Positions 12,420-25,344 of a stretch of 64,000 bases of DNA are shown piece after piece (position 1 is the first letter of the stretch; each line of letters starts with the position of its first letter). Source of the stretch: Anarhynchus alexandrinus. Lineage: Eukaryota; Chordata; Aves; Charadriiformes; Charadriidae. A program made the position numbers and the translations under genes. The notes under the pieces are model-generated. The model saw nothing but the letters and a program-made list of their open reading frames with translations. It was not told the origin of the DNA and ran no database searches. The stretch spans positions 1,929,124-1,993,123 of the forward strand of contig VUYV01000090.1 in the NCBI GenBank assembly GCA_008711295.1, read 5' to 3'.

Positions 12420-12590
12420 GTGTCTGCCAGCCGAGGCGCAGCATGGCAGAGAGTAGCCGGCAGCCCTTTTGCCCTGGGAGCGGGTGTTTGGCCGTCGTGC
12501 TCGCAGGAAAATGGTGACCCGTCTCTTTTCGGAGTGGTGCCGGATACGCTGCAGCGCTGCGCTCACAGCCGGCTCCGCTGTCAGTCCCTG
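12420..12590. other. Short CpG-dense segment
   Basis: By eye there are roughly 18 CpG dinucleotides in about 170 bp (for example CCGTCGTG, GCAGCGCTGCGC), far above the neighbouring intron. It is shorter than a standard CpG island. It may be a small alternative promoter, or an enhancer kept unmethylated in the germ line. No start codon linked to RBMS sequence is visible. Confidence 0.5.
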
Positions 12591-15500
12591 CAGTACAGTT
12601 TAAAGCAATTATTGTACTTTTGGCTCCTTGCTTCTGCAAGGCCTCACAATTTAAGGGCTGGTTTGTTTGTTTGTTAGTTTTAATCTAGACCATATGTAGG
12701 TTGCAGTTTTACTGGCTGTATTTGACATGTTCTGGAAGGATGATGTCTACTTAAAAGACGCGCTTTGCTGAAAACATTTTGCCATTCCTCCATGTGGCAG
12801 AAGCCATGGTGTTGTTCTGGGGTCTCCAAAGAGGGGGACAGTGGATTTCCTAAATCATTGCTGCTGCCATGCTCGGCGAGACAGGGGCCAGGCAGGACCC
12901 GGTGTCACGATGTACGTATGGCCTTGGAGGTTCCTAATGCAGCCTTCAATGGCAAACAAAGAGCAGTCCTAAAGGAACTTTAGGCCTGAAATATAAGTTA
13001 ATTTAGGCTATTGTGCATGTACTACATAAAGCAGTGATGACTCGTGTTTTCATTTTCCTTTATATATGAGTAAACTCCATTGTATTCGCAAAAACTGCTT
13101 TTGCTCTTGCATTGCGAGGACAAAACTGATACTAAAGGGATGCCATCTTTAGGTTAGGTGGACCAACAGCCTCACCCAGGATGGCAAATGCTGCTTTTTT
13201 ATGCTTACTATAAAGCCTGAGGTCCTACCCATTATGAGATGATGGCTGAACTGTGGAAGCCATTAGAAAAGCCCATCACTATATTTTATTGTTCTCATAA
13301 AGTTCATGAATTAAGATCCGCATTTTAAGCATCATTTACTGTTAAGTCCTCTATTAACTATTTATGTATCTTCAGAAAGTGGTCTTATAACACTGTTCTC
13401 AGGGGGTTTGAACTATGCTTAAATTCTAACTTGTGAATTCTGTTCAGCTTGCTAGGAGCAGAAATCTTTCCTAGCTTTGAACGTGTTTTCTTAAGAAGAT
13501 TTCAACAAAATTTGGTCGTCTTTGTGTTGACGAACTGAAGAATTTGGTTAAAACCACATGAACATGGGAGACCATAGCCCAAGCAAAGCTAGAAGTTTGA
13601 CAGTGTTAAAAAATGAAAAAAAAAAAAAATTAACATTTCTTTATAATAGAGTGGGCACAAGCATAAAAGAGCTGAAATCCAAACCCAAAACTAGAGGGCT
13701 GTGTTTTCAAAAGCAATTCAAAACAGCATTTGATACATGCTTTCCTGGTGTTGATTGAGAATTTTCTTTACTTTTAGGTGTTCTTTAGGACTTTATGAGA
13801 TTAGTGATGTGCACTTTTTTATTGTTTCTGTAGCTTTTCATCCTGGGACTTACAAACAAGTATTGTGCTTTAGCTTGTACATAAACCCTCCCATTCATCA
13901 TCATTTGGTGTTGAACCTGCTTGGCCAAGTTAATATTTACTCTTTGTTTGGTTTTTATTGTCAGTTCAAACTTGGGTAATTGACAAACTGCTTCAATGAG
14001 GTTGGACCAAAGCTTATCTACTTTGTATCAAAAAAGTAAGAAGTCTTTCATTTCCAGATTTGCTCATGCGTACAGTATTTAGAGCAAAAGATTAGGAAAG
14101 GTATTCCTTTACAGCTTCATTTTGGTCCTATTGGTGGTAGAGGTTTTCAAATAGCTAGTGTAAGTTAGATCAGCAAAATGATCGGCTGATTAAGATATCA
14201 TTGATTTATATACTTGAAACAGCTGAAACGGAAATCCATTTATACTTCCTTTTTTATTTTTTTTTTCTGCTTTTTTTTGTTGGTTTTTTTTTTCTGCTTA
14301 CTGTCTGTTTTAGAAATACAGGTCTGGTGTTGCATATACTTTTCAGGATGTATCTGCACATCAGAGGTTGCTTGTGAAAATGATCTGTTCATCTGCTCCA
14401 CCCTGAGCCTTGCACTCATCCCTTTAACGTCATCGGGCAAGGAAAGGCCAGATGCTCAAAACCACAGGGGATTGCAGGGAATAGTAGTGAGACCTGTATG
14501 AAGATGAGCTCTGAAGGGACGGTACCACTTTCAGCTGCTGCAAGCATCTTCTAGGATCAAGCTGGAACTTACTTAGGAGTGAAAGCAAGCGTAACCCAAA
14601 CTCAGCTAAAAAATCTTGACTTTAGATAGCAAAGTTACATTTAGTCTAGTCATTTAGAACAACTTCTTTATCTCGTTTCCATTTCTAAAAGGTTAAGCAT
14701 AGGCAGTGCGAAGAAAAAGCTTTCAAAATTGGACATAATCCTCAGGCTGGGGTCTGCAGTCCACTCAGTCCTCTGCATGTTTGCATGGACACTAGCACCA
14801 GGTGCAGGTGCTGAAACAGAGCAGTTCTGGATTAGGACATCTGAGGTCCCTTATGACAACAGCTTAAGCTAAAACATCTCTTAAATGTCTCTCACATATG
14901 CTGGAGGGAAACTATATGTGATGAGGTACCTACTCCCAATTGTCCTCCTTTCTGTCACTGTGTCCCAGTGCAGCCAGGGAAGGTGAAAGGGCTGTCATCT
15001 CCTACATGACCCGAGGGGCTTGCTTTGCTACACTAGTATTCAGTTTAGCCAGATACTCCAAATACTGCACAGAACTGTTAATATTTCTGTTGTGAGCCTT
15101 ATACTTTAGGAAATGCTTTTCTTTCCACAGTGTGCGCTCTGGACAACACCATTGGAAAACATTCAGGTTTTCTTTCTTCTTTTTGGAAAGCACAGCTCAC
15201 GTTAATGGCCAAAGCATAATTAACAAATAAAGCTAATGATTCAAACTGTTCTTAGAAGTGAGTTCGAGAAATGGAAAATATTTTATGTTTGAAGGCTGTG
15301 TGTTTAAAATCAGGGAAGTCTTTTTCCCTTTACTTGAAGGGCCAGACTGGGATACACAAAGCCGGGTGCATAGTGCACATCTGAACCTCCGTGGTGTGGG
15401 CATGCAGAAATTTGAGCACACACCTCTGCCTTTGTGTGCAGTTCATTCATTAGCAAGTAGCTTCAAGTGCAACCATGTGCCTTCAGCTCCAAATACCCAG

Positions 15501-18080
15501 TATTATTCAACTGCAGTGATACAATTTTTAATGCAGTGCTTTGGGGTGCCAAATAGAAAGTTTTAATTTGTATTTTTAGAAGAATCCTGGGAAAATCTCT
15601 GCAAGCCAAATATTCTCTCCAGAAGGGTACTTATTATGTAAAAGTACTGAGCCATTCTCTAGAATAAATAAGATTACCATACCTGTAAAAGTGTGCTTGT
15701 TCACACTGTGGAAGGAGAGATGCTTAATTGCACTGCTTGCATGTAAGCATGGTTGTGTTACTTTCTAAGAGAACAAAAGCTTAGCCTAAATAAATTAAGA
15801 TTGTTTTTAAGATTGTGATAGGAGGTTACTCTATTTTAAAGTGTTTGCAAAATACAAGATGGCAAAAGTTCAATCACTGTAAATTATAGGATGAGGAAAG
15901 CCCTGAGCTGTCTGTAAAAGACAGCTTTTGCAGCGTGACTTGAAGGTGGGAGGGGTTGAGCTCTGTTGGACGCGGCAAGGGGGATGAATTCCACAGCGAT
16001 CCCTTCCCTGAAAACCTCTTGTCGCATCCCCTGTTATTTATGTCTTAAAAGCTGTCAGCTTGGACACCCCAGTTCATCATAATGAAATGATATGGTAGAA
16101 GGAGTAAGATGGTTTCAGGAGGGAAATCCAAAACACTTAAAGGACGAAATGCTGTTGAAAATGTTTCTTTTTCTTCTGGGTAGTGTTTTCCTGATCAGAT
16201 GGCAAAATCTGCTAACAAAGTTATGTGCTGAAAAGCGTAGAGGGCTCCCTTCCTTCTTATTTTTATTGTCTCCGTGAGAGTATCAATCAGTTCCAACCCC
16301 CAAACAACTGGCCGGCTGAAACTGGTATAGCCCTTTTCTTACTGGGCCTGCTTTCAGGGGAAAAGCTGGGATTTGCCACTGCTGTGTTGCTTGCGGTGTT
16401 TGACAGGGAGACAGGCACCTCCTTGGCCCATACGGCTGATGGCCACGCACCAGCAGTGTCTGGTCCCAAGCCTCTCTCCATGACTGGGAGGTGGTTGAGA
16501 AATGTGATGGCAGTCAGGGGGTGTGGGTGAGCCCGTGTGTGCCCTCCTGTGTCGGTCAGCAGGCAGGTTTTCCCGCTCCCCTCATTTGGCATGGGTTGGT
16601 TATTCCCAATACAGAATCCGAATTGTGTGCCAAAATAGTTGGATTTCAAGAGCAATTGTATTGTGTTTTGTCAAAGAGCATAGGGCTTGAGTAGTAGTCT
16701 TGAGCTAAGCTTTGGAAGCTACGTTTTTGTTGCCCCTAACAAAACCACCTCAGTTTGTACACTATCAAAGCATCTTTTGCTTTAACCACATGCCTTGTTT
16801 TTGTCATACCCTAATCTTCTCTCATAATGTTGCTTTCTTTGAGTTTGTTTGATGTAGACGGGAACACCCACATGGAACCCCACCCCCTTTTTTTCTGTAA
16901 TTAATTCTGTAATCTTTAATGTGAATATCTCTTGTTGAATCTTTCAAACCCACGTCTGAAATACATAATCTTCTTCACTAGTTTGGCATTGCACTTTCCT
17001 CCATTCCTTTCAAAAACCTTTAGAGGAGGAAAGGGAAGAATTTCCCCCTCTCAGGGAGACAATCCACTCATTGCTTTGGGGAATAGTTTGGAATAAACAG
17101 ATAGAATTTGCACATAGGATTTAACAAGCTAAATAATAGTCCCAAGACAGTTTCTTTCAGTTTTGTCCAGCACAAACCTTATGATGAATCTTGTGAAATC
17201 TCCAGAGTAGTCACTCTTCCCATAGTTCTTACTCACACTTAATTTTTGGTCGGTTACTGGCTTTTTTTTTTTTTTCCTTTTGTTTTTCAAATACCAAAGG
17301 AAGCGTGGTAGGTGGCCCAATGGAAATTTACTTAGAAACAAATCCTTTGGCTGGAGAAATCAGACTGATGCACACTACCGTTGATAAGACTTGGGCTTCT
17401 TTGCCCTGGGGTTGGTGAGACCTGTAGATGTTAGAGGCACAGTTGCGATCCTCCTGACTGAGGAGGAGGCAGAACATGCTGTTAACAGATCAAAGAGAAG
17501 GATTGTTTTTAAGTGCCGTTTGCAATCGCTCCCTATGCAAAGTGGCTGGCTTCTAGCTGAGAAGGGTTGAGCATGGGTTACCCTGATGCAGTCTGAGAAA
17601 CATGTAATTTTGCTGAATCTTGGAAAGGTGCTGTCTTCTCACTGTCAGGACCAGTGCCATGATTCTGCTGGAGGATGTGTAGGAAACACATATAGGGCAT
17701 CCACAGGTTTGCTCAGGACTCAGGCTGTTTGTTGTGGTGCTACTTTGTGATCACAAAATCCAGCCCCCTGGTGAACAGGGCAGAAGGACATTTTCGGCAT
17801 GTGGAGCGACTGTATGCAACTAGCATTAACGAAAACACCCACCAAAATGCTGAGTCCTGTGCTTTGGGTCCAGAAAAATGGCACCCAAGGAAACAGTCTA
17901 CTTGGCCATGGTTCGCTGGGTGGCTTGGAAAAGAAATGGATTGTTTTCTGCTTCTGAAGGTGTTTTGTTTGGTGTTGACGGAGAAAATTGAATTATATTC
18001 TAACAAAGTAGCAGCAATAGCGGAGGGTTTTGTATTGGGGGAGGGTTAGTACAGTATGCTCGTACATTTTGCTTTTCAGT
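12591..18080 (+). other. Intronic sequence without recognisable gene
   Basis: The stretch holds a short GTTT repeat (12661-12675), several A and T homopolymers, and unique-looking DNA. No exon, RNA gene or repeat family is recognised. Open frames up to about 120 codons (for example around 16.3-16.7 kb on both strands) overlap each other and have no domain signature. Confidence 0.6.
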
Positions 18081-18099
18081 TCAGTATATTAGCGTTGTT

Positions 18100-18640
18100 G
18101 TGGCTTTTTGTTTCTCCCTTTCAATGGAGGAGGTTGACGGAGAGGTTAGATACCAGTTCTGCCTCAGTGATTCATTAAAGCAGAGCTGGAGGAACGGAAG
18201 TTGCCCTGTTCAAAGGTGTGGGGAGTGTTTTATTGTTCTGCACGGTGCTGTGAATGCCAACGATTTTGCAGCTGTGAAAAGGGCTCTTAATGAGTTTCAG
18301 CATTTTAATGTACTTCAAGTTCCCAATTGTACAAATTTAAGAAGCTTAGCAATTCAGTATCTCCTGAATAATAGCATTTATTTTATACTCTAAATACACT
18401 CGGGGAAGTCTCGACAATATTGCAGGAAGTCTTGGTAATATTGCGGCTCCTTCCCGATGTAATAGCTTTAGAGGACCTAATTGACTTGAACAGTGGAATT
18501 GGTCCTTTAAAAAACATGCACACACAATTTTTGATTAATGAGCCCCATAATAAATCATTAATCTTTTTTGGCTCAAAAAATCATCTGAATAGTTTTCAAA
18601 GTAGAAGAAGTTGTGTATGTTTTCTTAAACTGTCTTCATG
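18100..18640. promoter_or_regulatory. Candidate intronic conserved element with homeodomain-type sites
   Basis: This repeat-free segment is dense in TAAT and ATTA words. It contains a 21-bp tandem duplication (18404-18445) and a 9-bp perfect inverted repeat, GATTAATGA at 18533-18541 and TCATTAATC at 18555-18563, of paired- or bicoid-class homeodomain type. Enhancers of this texture are common in introns of developmental RNA-binding genes. The open frames across it have no recognisable domain. Conservation has not been tested. Confidence 0.35.
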
Positions 18641-18824
18641 ATACAGTGCTTGCATTTCAAATCTATCATCTTAAATTTACAGAAAATATAGCCTAACTTA
18701 TTTAATTTTTAGAAAAACAAGTCCGAACTCTGAACTACTTGGTTACTAAGAGGCATGTGAAGAAACATCTAGATAGGAGTACTTCCTCTTAGAATAATAA
18801 AAGCACTGTAAAATGACCATATAA

Positions 18825-19095
18825 TAAGTGTCCTTCTTCCTGAAGGATCCCAAAGTGCTTTTACGCATTTTCTATAGTCAATGTGGGTCATTCACCCATC
18901 ACTTGAATTAAACCAGTCTTTACTGGCTGCACTAAACAACACTTTTTCTAGGAAGGAAATCACAAATAACTCCTGCATTTGAAACTCTGGGGAGAATTTG
19001 AGGTAGGCAGATTGTAATTGCCCAATGTGGAACTGGGCCAGAAGACTGTGATTAATATACCCAGGCTGTGCTTTAATTGTCCCAAAGTAGTCAGA
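18825..19095. repeat. Probable ancient amniote interspersed repeat
   Basis: Words such as GAAGGATCCCAAAGTGCTTT near the left end and TTGCCCAATGTGGAACTGGGCC near 19018 resemble a diverged interspersed repeat that recurs in turtle, crocodilian and bird DNA. I cannot name the family with confidence. Strong divergence suggests an insertion older than the bird lineage. Confidence 0.35.
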
Positions 19096-19099
19096 GCCT

Positions 19100-22000
19100 T
19101 AGTTTCAAGTGTGCTTTGTCTCTGAAGAGTATTTCTTTTTCTTCATGTTAATTTTGGAGCTTATAAAATGGGTGGGAAGTTTAGCAGAATTGAAAAGCAG
19201 GGAATTTTTTTACTTACATGGGGATCACCAACACTGGGACAGTGCAACGCAATTTTGTACATGTATCTCAAGTGACAGAAGCTGGTTGTATATTTTATTT
19301 TTTCTTCCTGTGTCACTGCATGACCTTCTGATTTGGTTGGCTGCCTCAAAATATTTTCCCCACACTTCGCTATTTTGAACTCTTTAAATATTATTTCAGG
19401 TCTTAAAATTAATAGCAGAGTAAATGCAAATGGCTCTACTCCTTAACTTTTCACTTTCTCTGGGAATTGCTTGATCTTTTGAAACTGTAATATCTCAAAA
19501 ACCTGTGAAAGGCAGCCTAGCAGGTCAAGTTGATTGATCTATAAAAATAGGGTCACGTAACTTGAAACTATTTCCCTTAAAAAGCAAACAAGCTGCCGAG
19601 GCTGTTGAGGCTTTTCTTATCAGAGCCAGCCTCATCCCCTCCCTGGCGGGATAAGGCTGGGAAGCCTCTGAATGTCAAATCCCATCCTGAGGCTGCTGGA
19701 TGTGCGTCCGTCTGTGACAGTCACTGATCTGCAGATCCACAACTGAGTCAACATCAGGCTGAGACATTACTCAGTGGGATCCAGTGGATATTTATTTTTG
19801 GCGTGGGGAACCTGAGAGTTTTTAAGGGATTTTGTGTAGATACAACCAACTTCCGTATTTAGAATATAGGGGTGTGTTTTTGGTGTTTTGGGGTGGGTTA
19901 TTTTTTTTGAGAGCGGCCCATAGAATACACGTAACATTAGCTTGGTCTGTTGACATAGTTGAGATGAGTGCAAATTTCTTGGGGCTGCAAACTATCAAGT
20001 TTGGTCCCTAAGGTTTAAAGTGTTTATATGGCTTATAAAAAACACGCACACATCCACAGCTGTATGTGTTTTACCATGAGCCACCAGGAATTGCTATAGT
20101 CATGATGGGAATTTTCATAGGCATCCACTTAAAGGCGCCTTTCCTACCTCCTTTAGGAACAACTGCATTTTACCTCCTCAAAACATGGTTGAAGTTGTTT
20201 CCTGAGTATTGGGTGATTTTTCTGCTTATGTCATCAACTGCTGTTATCAGCATCAGCAAGGATAAGCACTGGCATAAGGACTGTGCCTCTGATAAAACAC
20301 TGCTAATTTACATGATAAATTGGCTCTATCATTCTAGTTTTTTGCCCTAGTGGTGCAATATTAGATAGCTGAGAGTTTTAAATGTTCAGCTTGTAAGCCT
20401 TCAGCTTTTCTTTTCACTAAAACTGGTTTGAAAACAAGCTGCGAATACCGCACCTGGGAGAGGTAATCCAGAAGCCTAAAGTGTTCAGTATTTCAAGTTC
20501 CTTTCTTTAACGCTGTCCTTTTAGTTATAAAAAAGATTCTAAATCCGGAGCAAAATGAGTCAGATCATTTAAGGACCAACACAAGAGCCAGGTCCAGCTT
20601 TCAGTGTCCTAGGAGGAGACCAACACCACTCCCTTCTCCCTGCTGCAGATTCCCCTATGCCTTTAATTCCCAGCCATCCACTACATCCAAAATGCCTTCT
20701 TTATAATTTCTTTCCAGTCTGGGACTCAAGGAATGTATTGTCCAACAGTTTTGTTACTGCAGTAAGTTCTTAGAGTTGCTTATGATTTATAAGTGAGAAA
20801 GAGGATAATAACATTCTTCATTTGTTGGATTGATACAGCCATCACTTTTTATATGAATGGTTTATACGTGTATACAAATAAATGTAAAATATTATTACAT
20901 GCATATATATTTAATCACACAAAAGCATACCACCAGCTAAGCACATTAAGTGGCTATGTATGGTGATACCTCCTTCATATACACACTCACTCACACATGT
21001 GTATGCATATTTGCAAATGTGCCTCCTTTTTTGGAAGTCTGGGTGTAGTCTTGTATGTCTTTACACGTAGACATCTGTTTACCCAGATCTTCAAAACTGA
21101 AAGCATGTTTAAACTGGAATGCACTTTTATGTGTATAATATATTTTGTTGTTACAGACGTAATATAGAGCTGTACTTATGTACTTAAACGTATCATTCCC
21201 ATGCATATACACACACACGGCACAGGCATATACATTAGCCGCAGCTGAAATACTGTGTAGATGTAAGAAGAACAGATAAGCACAAGCCACGGAGAGCTTA
21301 ATATTGGATTGCTAGTGCATTTTCTCACAGGCCAGCTTGGTACAATGCAGCAAATCGTTGAGATGCAAGCAGTCACAGCCGGTCATGCGCTAAGCAGGGA
21401 GGCTAAGTCCAGATTTCTGGAAACAGAAGGAAAGACAGACTTACAGAGCTTGGAGCATTTCCTTCTTCCTTTCCTCTACCTCACAGGGACTGGTCACATG
21501 TACTCAGGTTCAAGCATTGTGCTCTGTCTTGAATTCCGACTTGTAGTATCTGTCAATCTCTGCTGTCCTGTTCTCTTAGATCATCTTGTGCCATTCCTGT
21601 ATAGTTTGCCTCCTGGTCTCTTGGTTACAAAGGAGCTGAACTGTTTAAGCTTTTGCAGGTAGGCACCCGTCATGCAGCAACACCTCTGAGCTTGTCCTCG
21701 CTGCCCTGTGAATAGCCCTGTGCTGCAGCACCCCGGTTCCGCTGCATCTCACCAGCTGACTGCAGACAAATGCATCCGTTATTTCATTTCAAATGTCAGA
21801 CATCTTTGCTTAACAGCCTTCTCAAAGCTCTTCATTTCTGCCACGAGAGCAGGACATGTGTGCTTTCACATCAGTTTCCTGAGCAGAGGGAAATTCTTTT
21901 TTCTCTCCACAGTAGGACTCGGTTATGGCTCCTCATGGCTCAACAAAATTTGCTTTATAGCTCTGTCTTGATCCTTAGTAGGTGGGTAGAACTGACCATG

Positions 22001-25000
22001 TTGTCCACCTTGCTATACCTATTCCAATTTCAGAGTGGTTTTCTGCTTCCTTCTGCAGAAAATCGTTGACTTTGTCTTTTCTATGTGAATATGCAACTGG
22101 AAACGTTCATTGGCTTGGAAAACTTGAGTCAGCATTCATTGCTCAGAAAACTGCACTCTTCTAGCTGATAGGAAAAGTGGAAGGAACTAATGAAAGGTTT
22201 GTAGGAAAACTCTCATGAAGAACTCATGCTTTCCTTGGTTTTGGGAAGTAAGAGAGTTCATAGACTCCTTTCTGGTTCGCTGCCCCACGTCATGTGCAGA
22301 GACTTTGTTCTTTGTAGATAGAAAAGCACAATAAAATTCCCTCTCGTCTCCGTTTTCATCAACTGGCAAGAGAAGAACCGTGTTTCTATTACTGCTCTCT
22401 CTATCCTTGATTTTACCCCCAATATTGTAGAGTTGTAGGAGTGTCTACTACTCTCCCCTGGCATTCCCCAAACCTCTAGCTAATGCATCATGCCACTCAG
22501 ATCCCTATTTTCTACCTACACAAAGCATAATATACCCTTAAAATAATGCTTTCCTCTGCAGTGGTGCTGGGTTTTTTGTGTCACGGAAGGGAAGTTTTGA
22601 CACTTTGCTCATCTCCCTCTCCCAAGCAGGCTATGAGGAATGACCCGGCCCCTCTTCCCTGTGTTGTCCATCTGGAGATTGATGTGGTGTCTCCTCTTCT
22701 GCTGGTTGTCCAATGGCCACCATGGCTTATTGATATGTCTCATGTCATTGCTATGCTTTTCTTGTTCATTAGTTGCAGCCCCTGCTGCTCTCCTGGAGCT
22801 GGTCACAGCCCCAGGTTAGCTGAGGCCAGAGCAGGGAGAGAGGTGGTCCCACACCTCCCAGTCCCCCCATAACCCACCTGCTATCTAGGCTCTGCTTTTC
22901 GATATTGACTGCAGCTATGGGGCAGCCAACTTCTCTGGTGGCAAAAACATAGTGGGACAGTGCCAGCACTGCTGGGACTGCAGCCTGGACAGCATGGGAC
23001 CGTGCCTGCTTGATTTTACAGAGGCAGGGGTTAAGGCCCATCATTAACCCTTTTTCTTTGCTTTCCTGCTGTTGGCACCTCCTCTCAATTTCATTCACCA
23101 GAGCGATCTCATGAAATGCAGCAAGCTGTGATGGGCGCTGAGGAGTGCACAGACAGCTCAGCTGCTTCTCTGCAGGGGGATTCAGCAGTCATAATCACAG
23201 AATTCAACCCTGCCCTTTTTTTAATATTTTAATACCTTCTTTCCCAAATAAAGAAAATTTTTGGTTTCTTCACTTATTAATAATATTTCCTCATTTTCAT
23301 CTGTGAGGGTGGACATTGAGTGTTTCAAGGCCTTTTTGCTAATCCTCCGCTGGGACTTGCTGACTCAGCACGGGGAATTCCATGCACAGGGAAAATGTGG
23401 TATTGCTGTGTCTGTCGTGCTTCTGAGCGATAACCATCACTTGTCACATCTGAAATATGACTTGGTTGCCTTTTTATATCTGATGCATTTAGGAAAAGTA
23501 TAAGTATTTCTGCAGTGTATGTTTTGCGAGTTGTGCCTGATCTTAAATGGGAATGGTATTTTTGTCTGTGTTAAATACAGATTTCTCAAAATAAAACTGT
23601 CAAGGCTGTGTTTTATGGTGGATTTTGTTTTCCTTGAGCAGTATCTATGTAGATTTTTTCTTAAGTTTCTGTAGTAGTTAAAAGAATCCAGACTCCCTGA
23701 AAATTGATGCATCCTCAAGGACTAGTAGGTTTCCATTTCTGGCATGTGCATCAAGATGAATAACTGTTCTCTAGCTGTTTGTATGGACTCAGGCTAAGTA
23801 GACCTCAACCTTTATCCCAACAGGAATTCCCAGACAAGAAAATTCTGACTTCATTTATGGTTTATAGGAAGTAACGTAAAACATGACAAAAGAAAGCATT
23901 CAGTTTTCTTCACAAGCAATCACATGGGATCTGTGTGCTGCTTGAATTCGCCTTTGAGTCAATAGGTCAAATATTAAAAAGCATTATACTGTCCCGAAAA
24001 GTCCTCTTAAAGGTTCTAATGCTTTCCCAGTGCTGATAATTTACTACCGTTAATAGCTATAGTCTTTTTCCAGTGCAAGTGTAGACAGTTAACTGCTAAG
24101 GCTTTCAAATTTACATGAAGAAATCTGAGTTTCCTGACTTAGCCCCAACCTAGAGCAGCTTCTGAAGAGAAACACGTTGTTATTGATCTACAGATAGATG
24201 CAGTATTGATAATAATTTAACCCCGTGTGCGTATGTAGCATTTCAAATCTATGTTGTCTTCATTTTGCTGTCAGCTTTGAAAGGAAATATTAAAGGCAAA
24301 CAATAAATGCATGGAAATCATCAGAAGATATGCATACACTTGTTTTTTGCATCTTTATTAATCTGAATATAGTTTTGAAAATATTTTCCAAGCACAGATC
24401 CTGATACTGCCAAGTAAGACGAATGAAAATTTTGCTGTAGAATTCAATTAGAGAAAGATCAGGCCATGACAGAGCAAACACTCTATCCTTAGGGAGAACA
24501 TCTGCTAGAAATAGTGGACAGAAAGTCCTAAAGTCATCCTGGCCAAGTATGGGTTACGTGTGCATGAAACCATCTGTGACTTGTGCCTCTGCTGCTTCAC
24601 TGTGACATCCTATAGACACTGGAAGATCAGACAATGAAGCCCTCCCCTTTGCCACACTCCTGTCATTTAGAAAGTCCAATCACTTCCTTTTCTGAGCTTC
24701 AGGAGCAACATGCAACCTCTGCTCTAACACCTGGCACAGTCTCCAAGTCTCCACAAATTACAGAGGAGGGGTTTATCTGCAGATTGATCTGACTGCTTAC
24801 ATCTACAGTTTGAGGAAACTGCGTTTGTGCACTACAATGCCAGATTCTGTCTGCACTGAGCGAGTGCTATTATTGTATCCTGAGATAGATTAGGGAAAAG
24901 AACATTTATTTACACTACCATTTGTAATGTTTTTGGTTCAGTGTTGCTGTCATGAGAACGGAAAATAGCACAGCCCAATCAGGTGTGACCAGGCCATGGC

Positions 25001-25071
25001 TTTAGAGTTGCTGCCTTGACAAATGTAGACTAAAAAAGTGAGATCTTCTAGAAAATCTGTAATAATGTTAA
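19100..25071 (+). other. Intronic sequence without recognisable gene
   Basis: This is ordinary A/T-leaning intron with short CA/TG and AT runs around 20.86-21.25 kb. Open frames around 21.3-23.1 kb run in overlapping frames on both strands and have no domain signature. No exon of the RBMS gene is visible: I looked for the RRM1 and post-RRM1 coding words and did not find them. Confidence 0.6.
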
Positions 25072-25344
25072 TCATAGAATCATAGAATCCCAGGTTGGAA
25101 GGGACCTCAAGGATCATCTGGTCCAACCTTTCTTGGCAAAAGCACCGTCTAGACAAGGTGGCCCAGCACCCTGTCCAGCTGAATCTTAAGTGTCGAATGG
25201 TGGAGAATCCACCATTTCCCTGGGGATATTATTTTAATGGCTAATTGTTCTCACTGGGAAAAGTTTTCCTCTTTTATCCAATAGGAATCTCCCCAGGAGT
25301 AACTTGTACCCATTGCCCCTCACCTTTTCTATGTGACTCTCTGT
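25072..25344 (-). mobile_element. CR1 LINE 3'-end fragment
   Basis: The left boundary carries TCATAGAATCATAGAATC, which is the reverse complement of the short direct repeats ending avian CR1 elements. It is followed by CCCAGGTTGGAAGGGACCTC and TGGTCCAACC, both characteristic of the CR1 tail. The element therefore lies on the minus strand, with its 3' end at the low coordinate. Similarity continues through ACTTGTACCCATTGCCCC and fades near 25344. It is a 5'-truncated copy of about 270 bp, as is usual, and holds no intact reverse transcriptase. It is the clearest sign that the host is a bird or close sauropsid. Confidence 0.92.
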
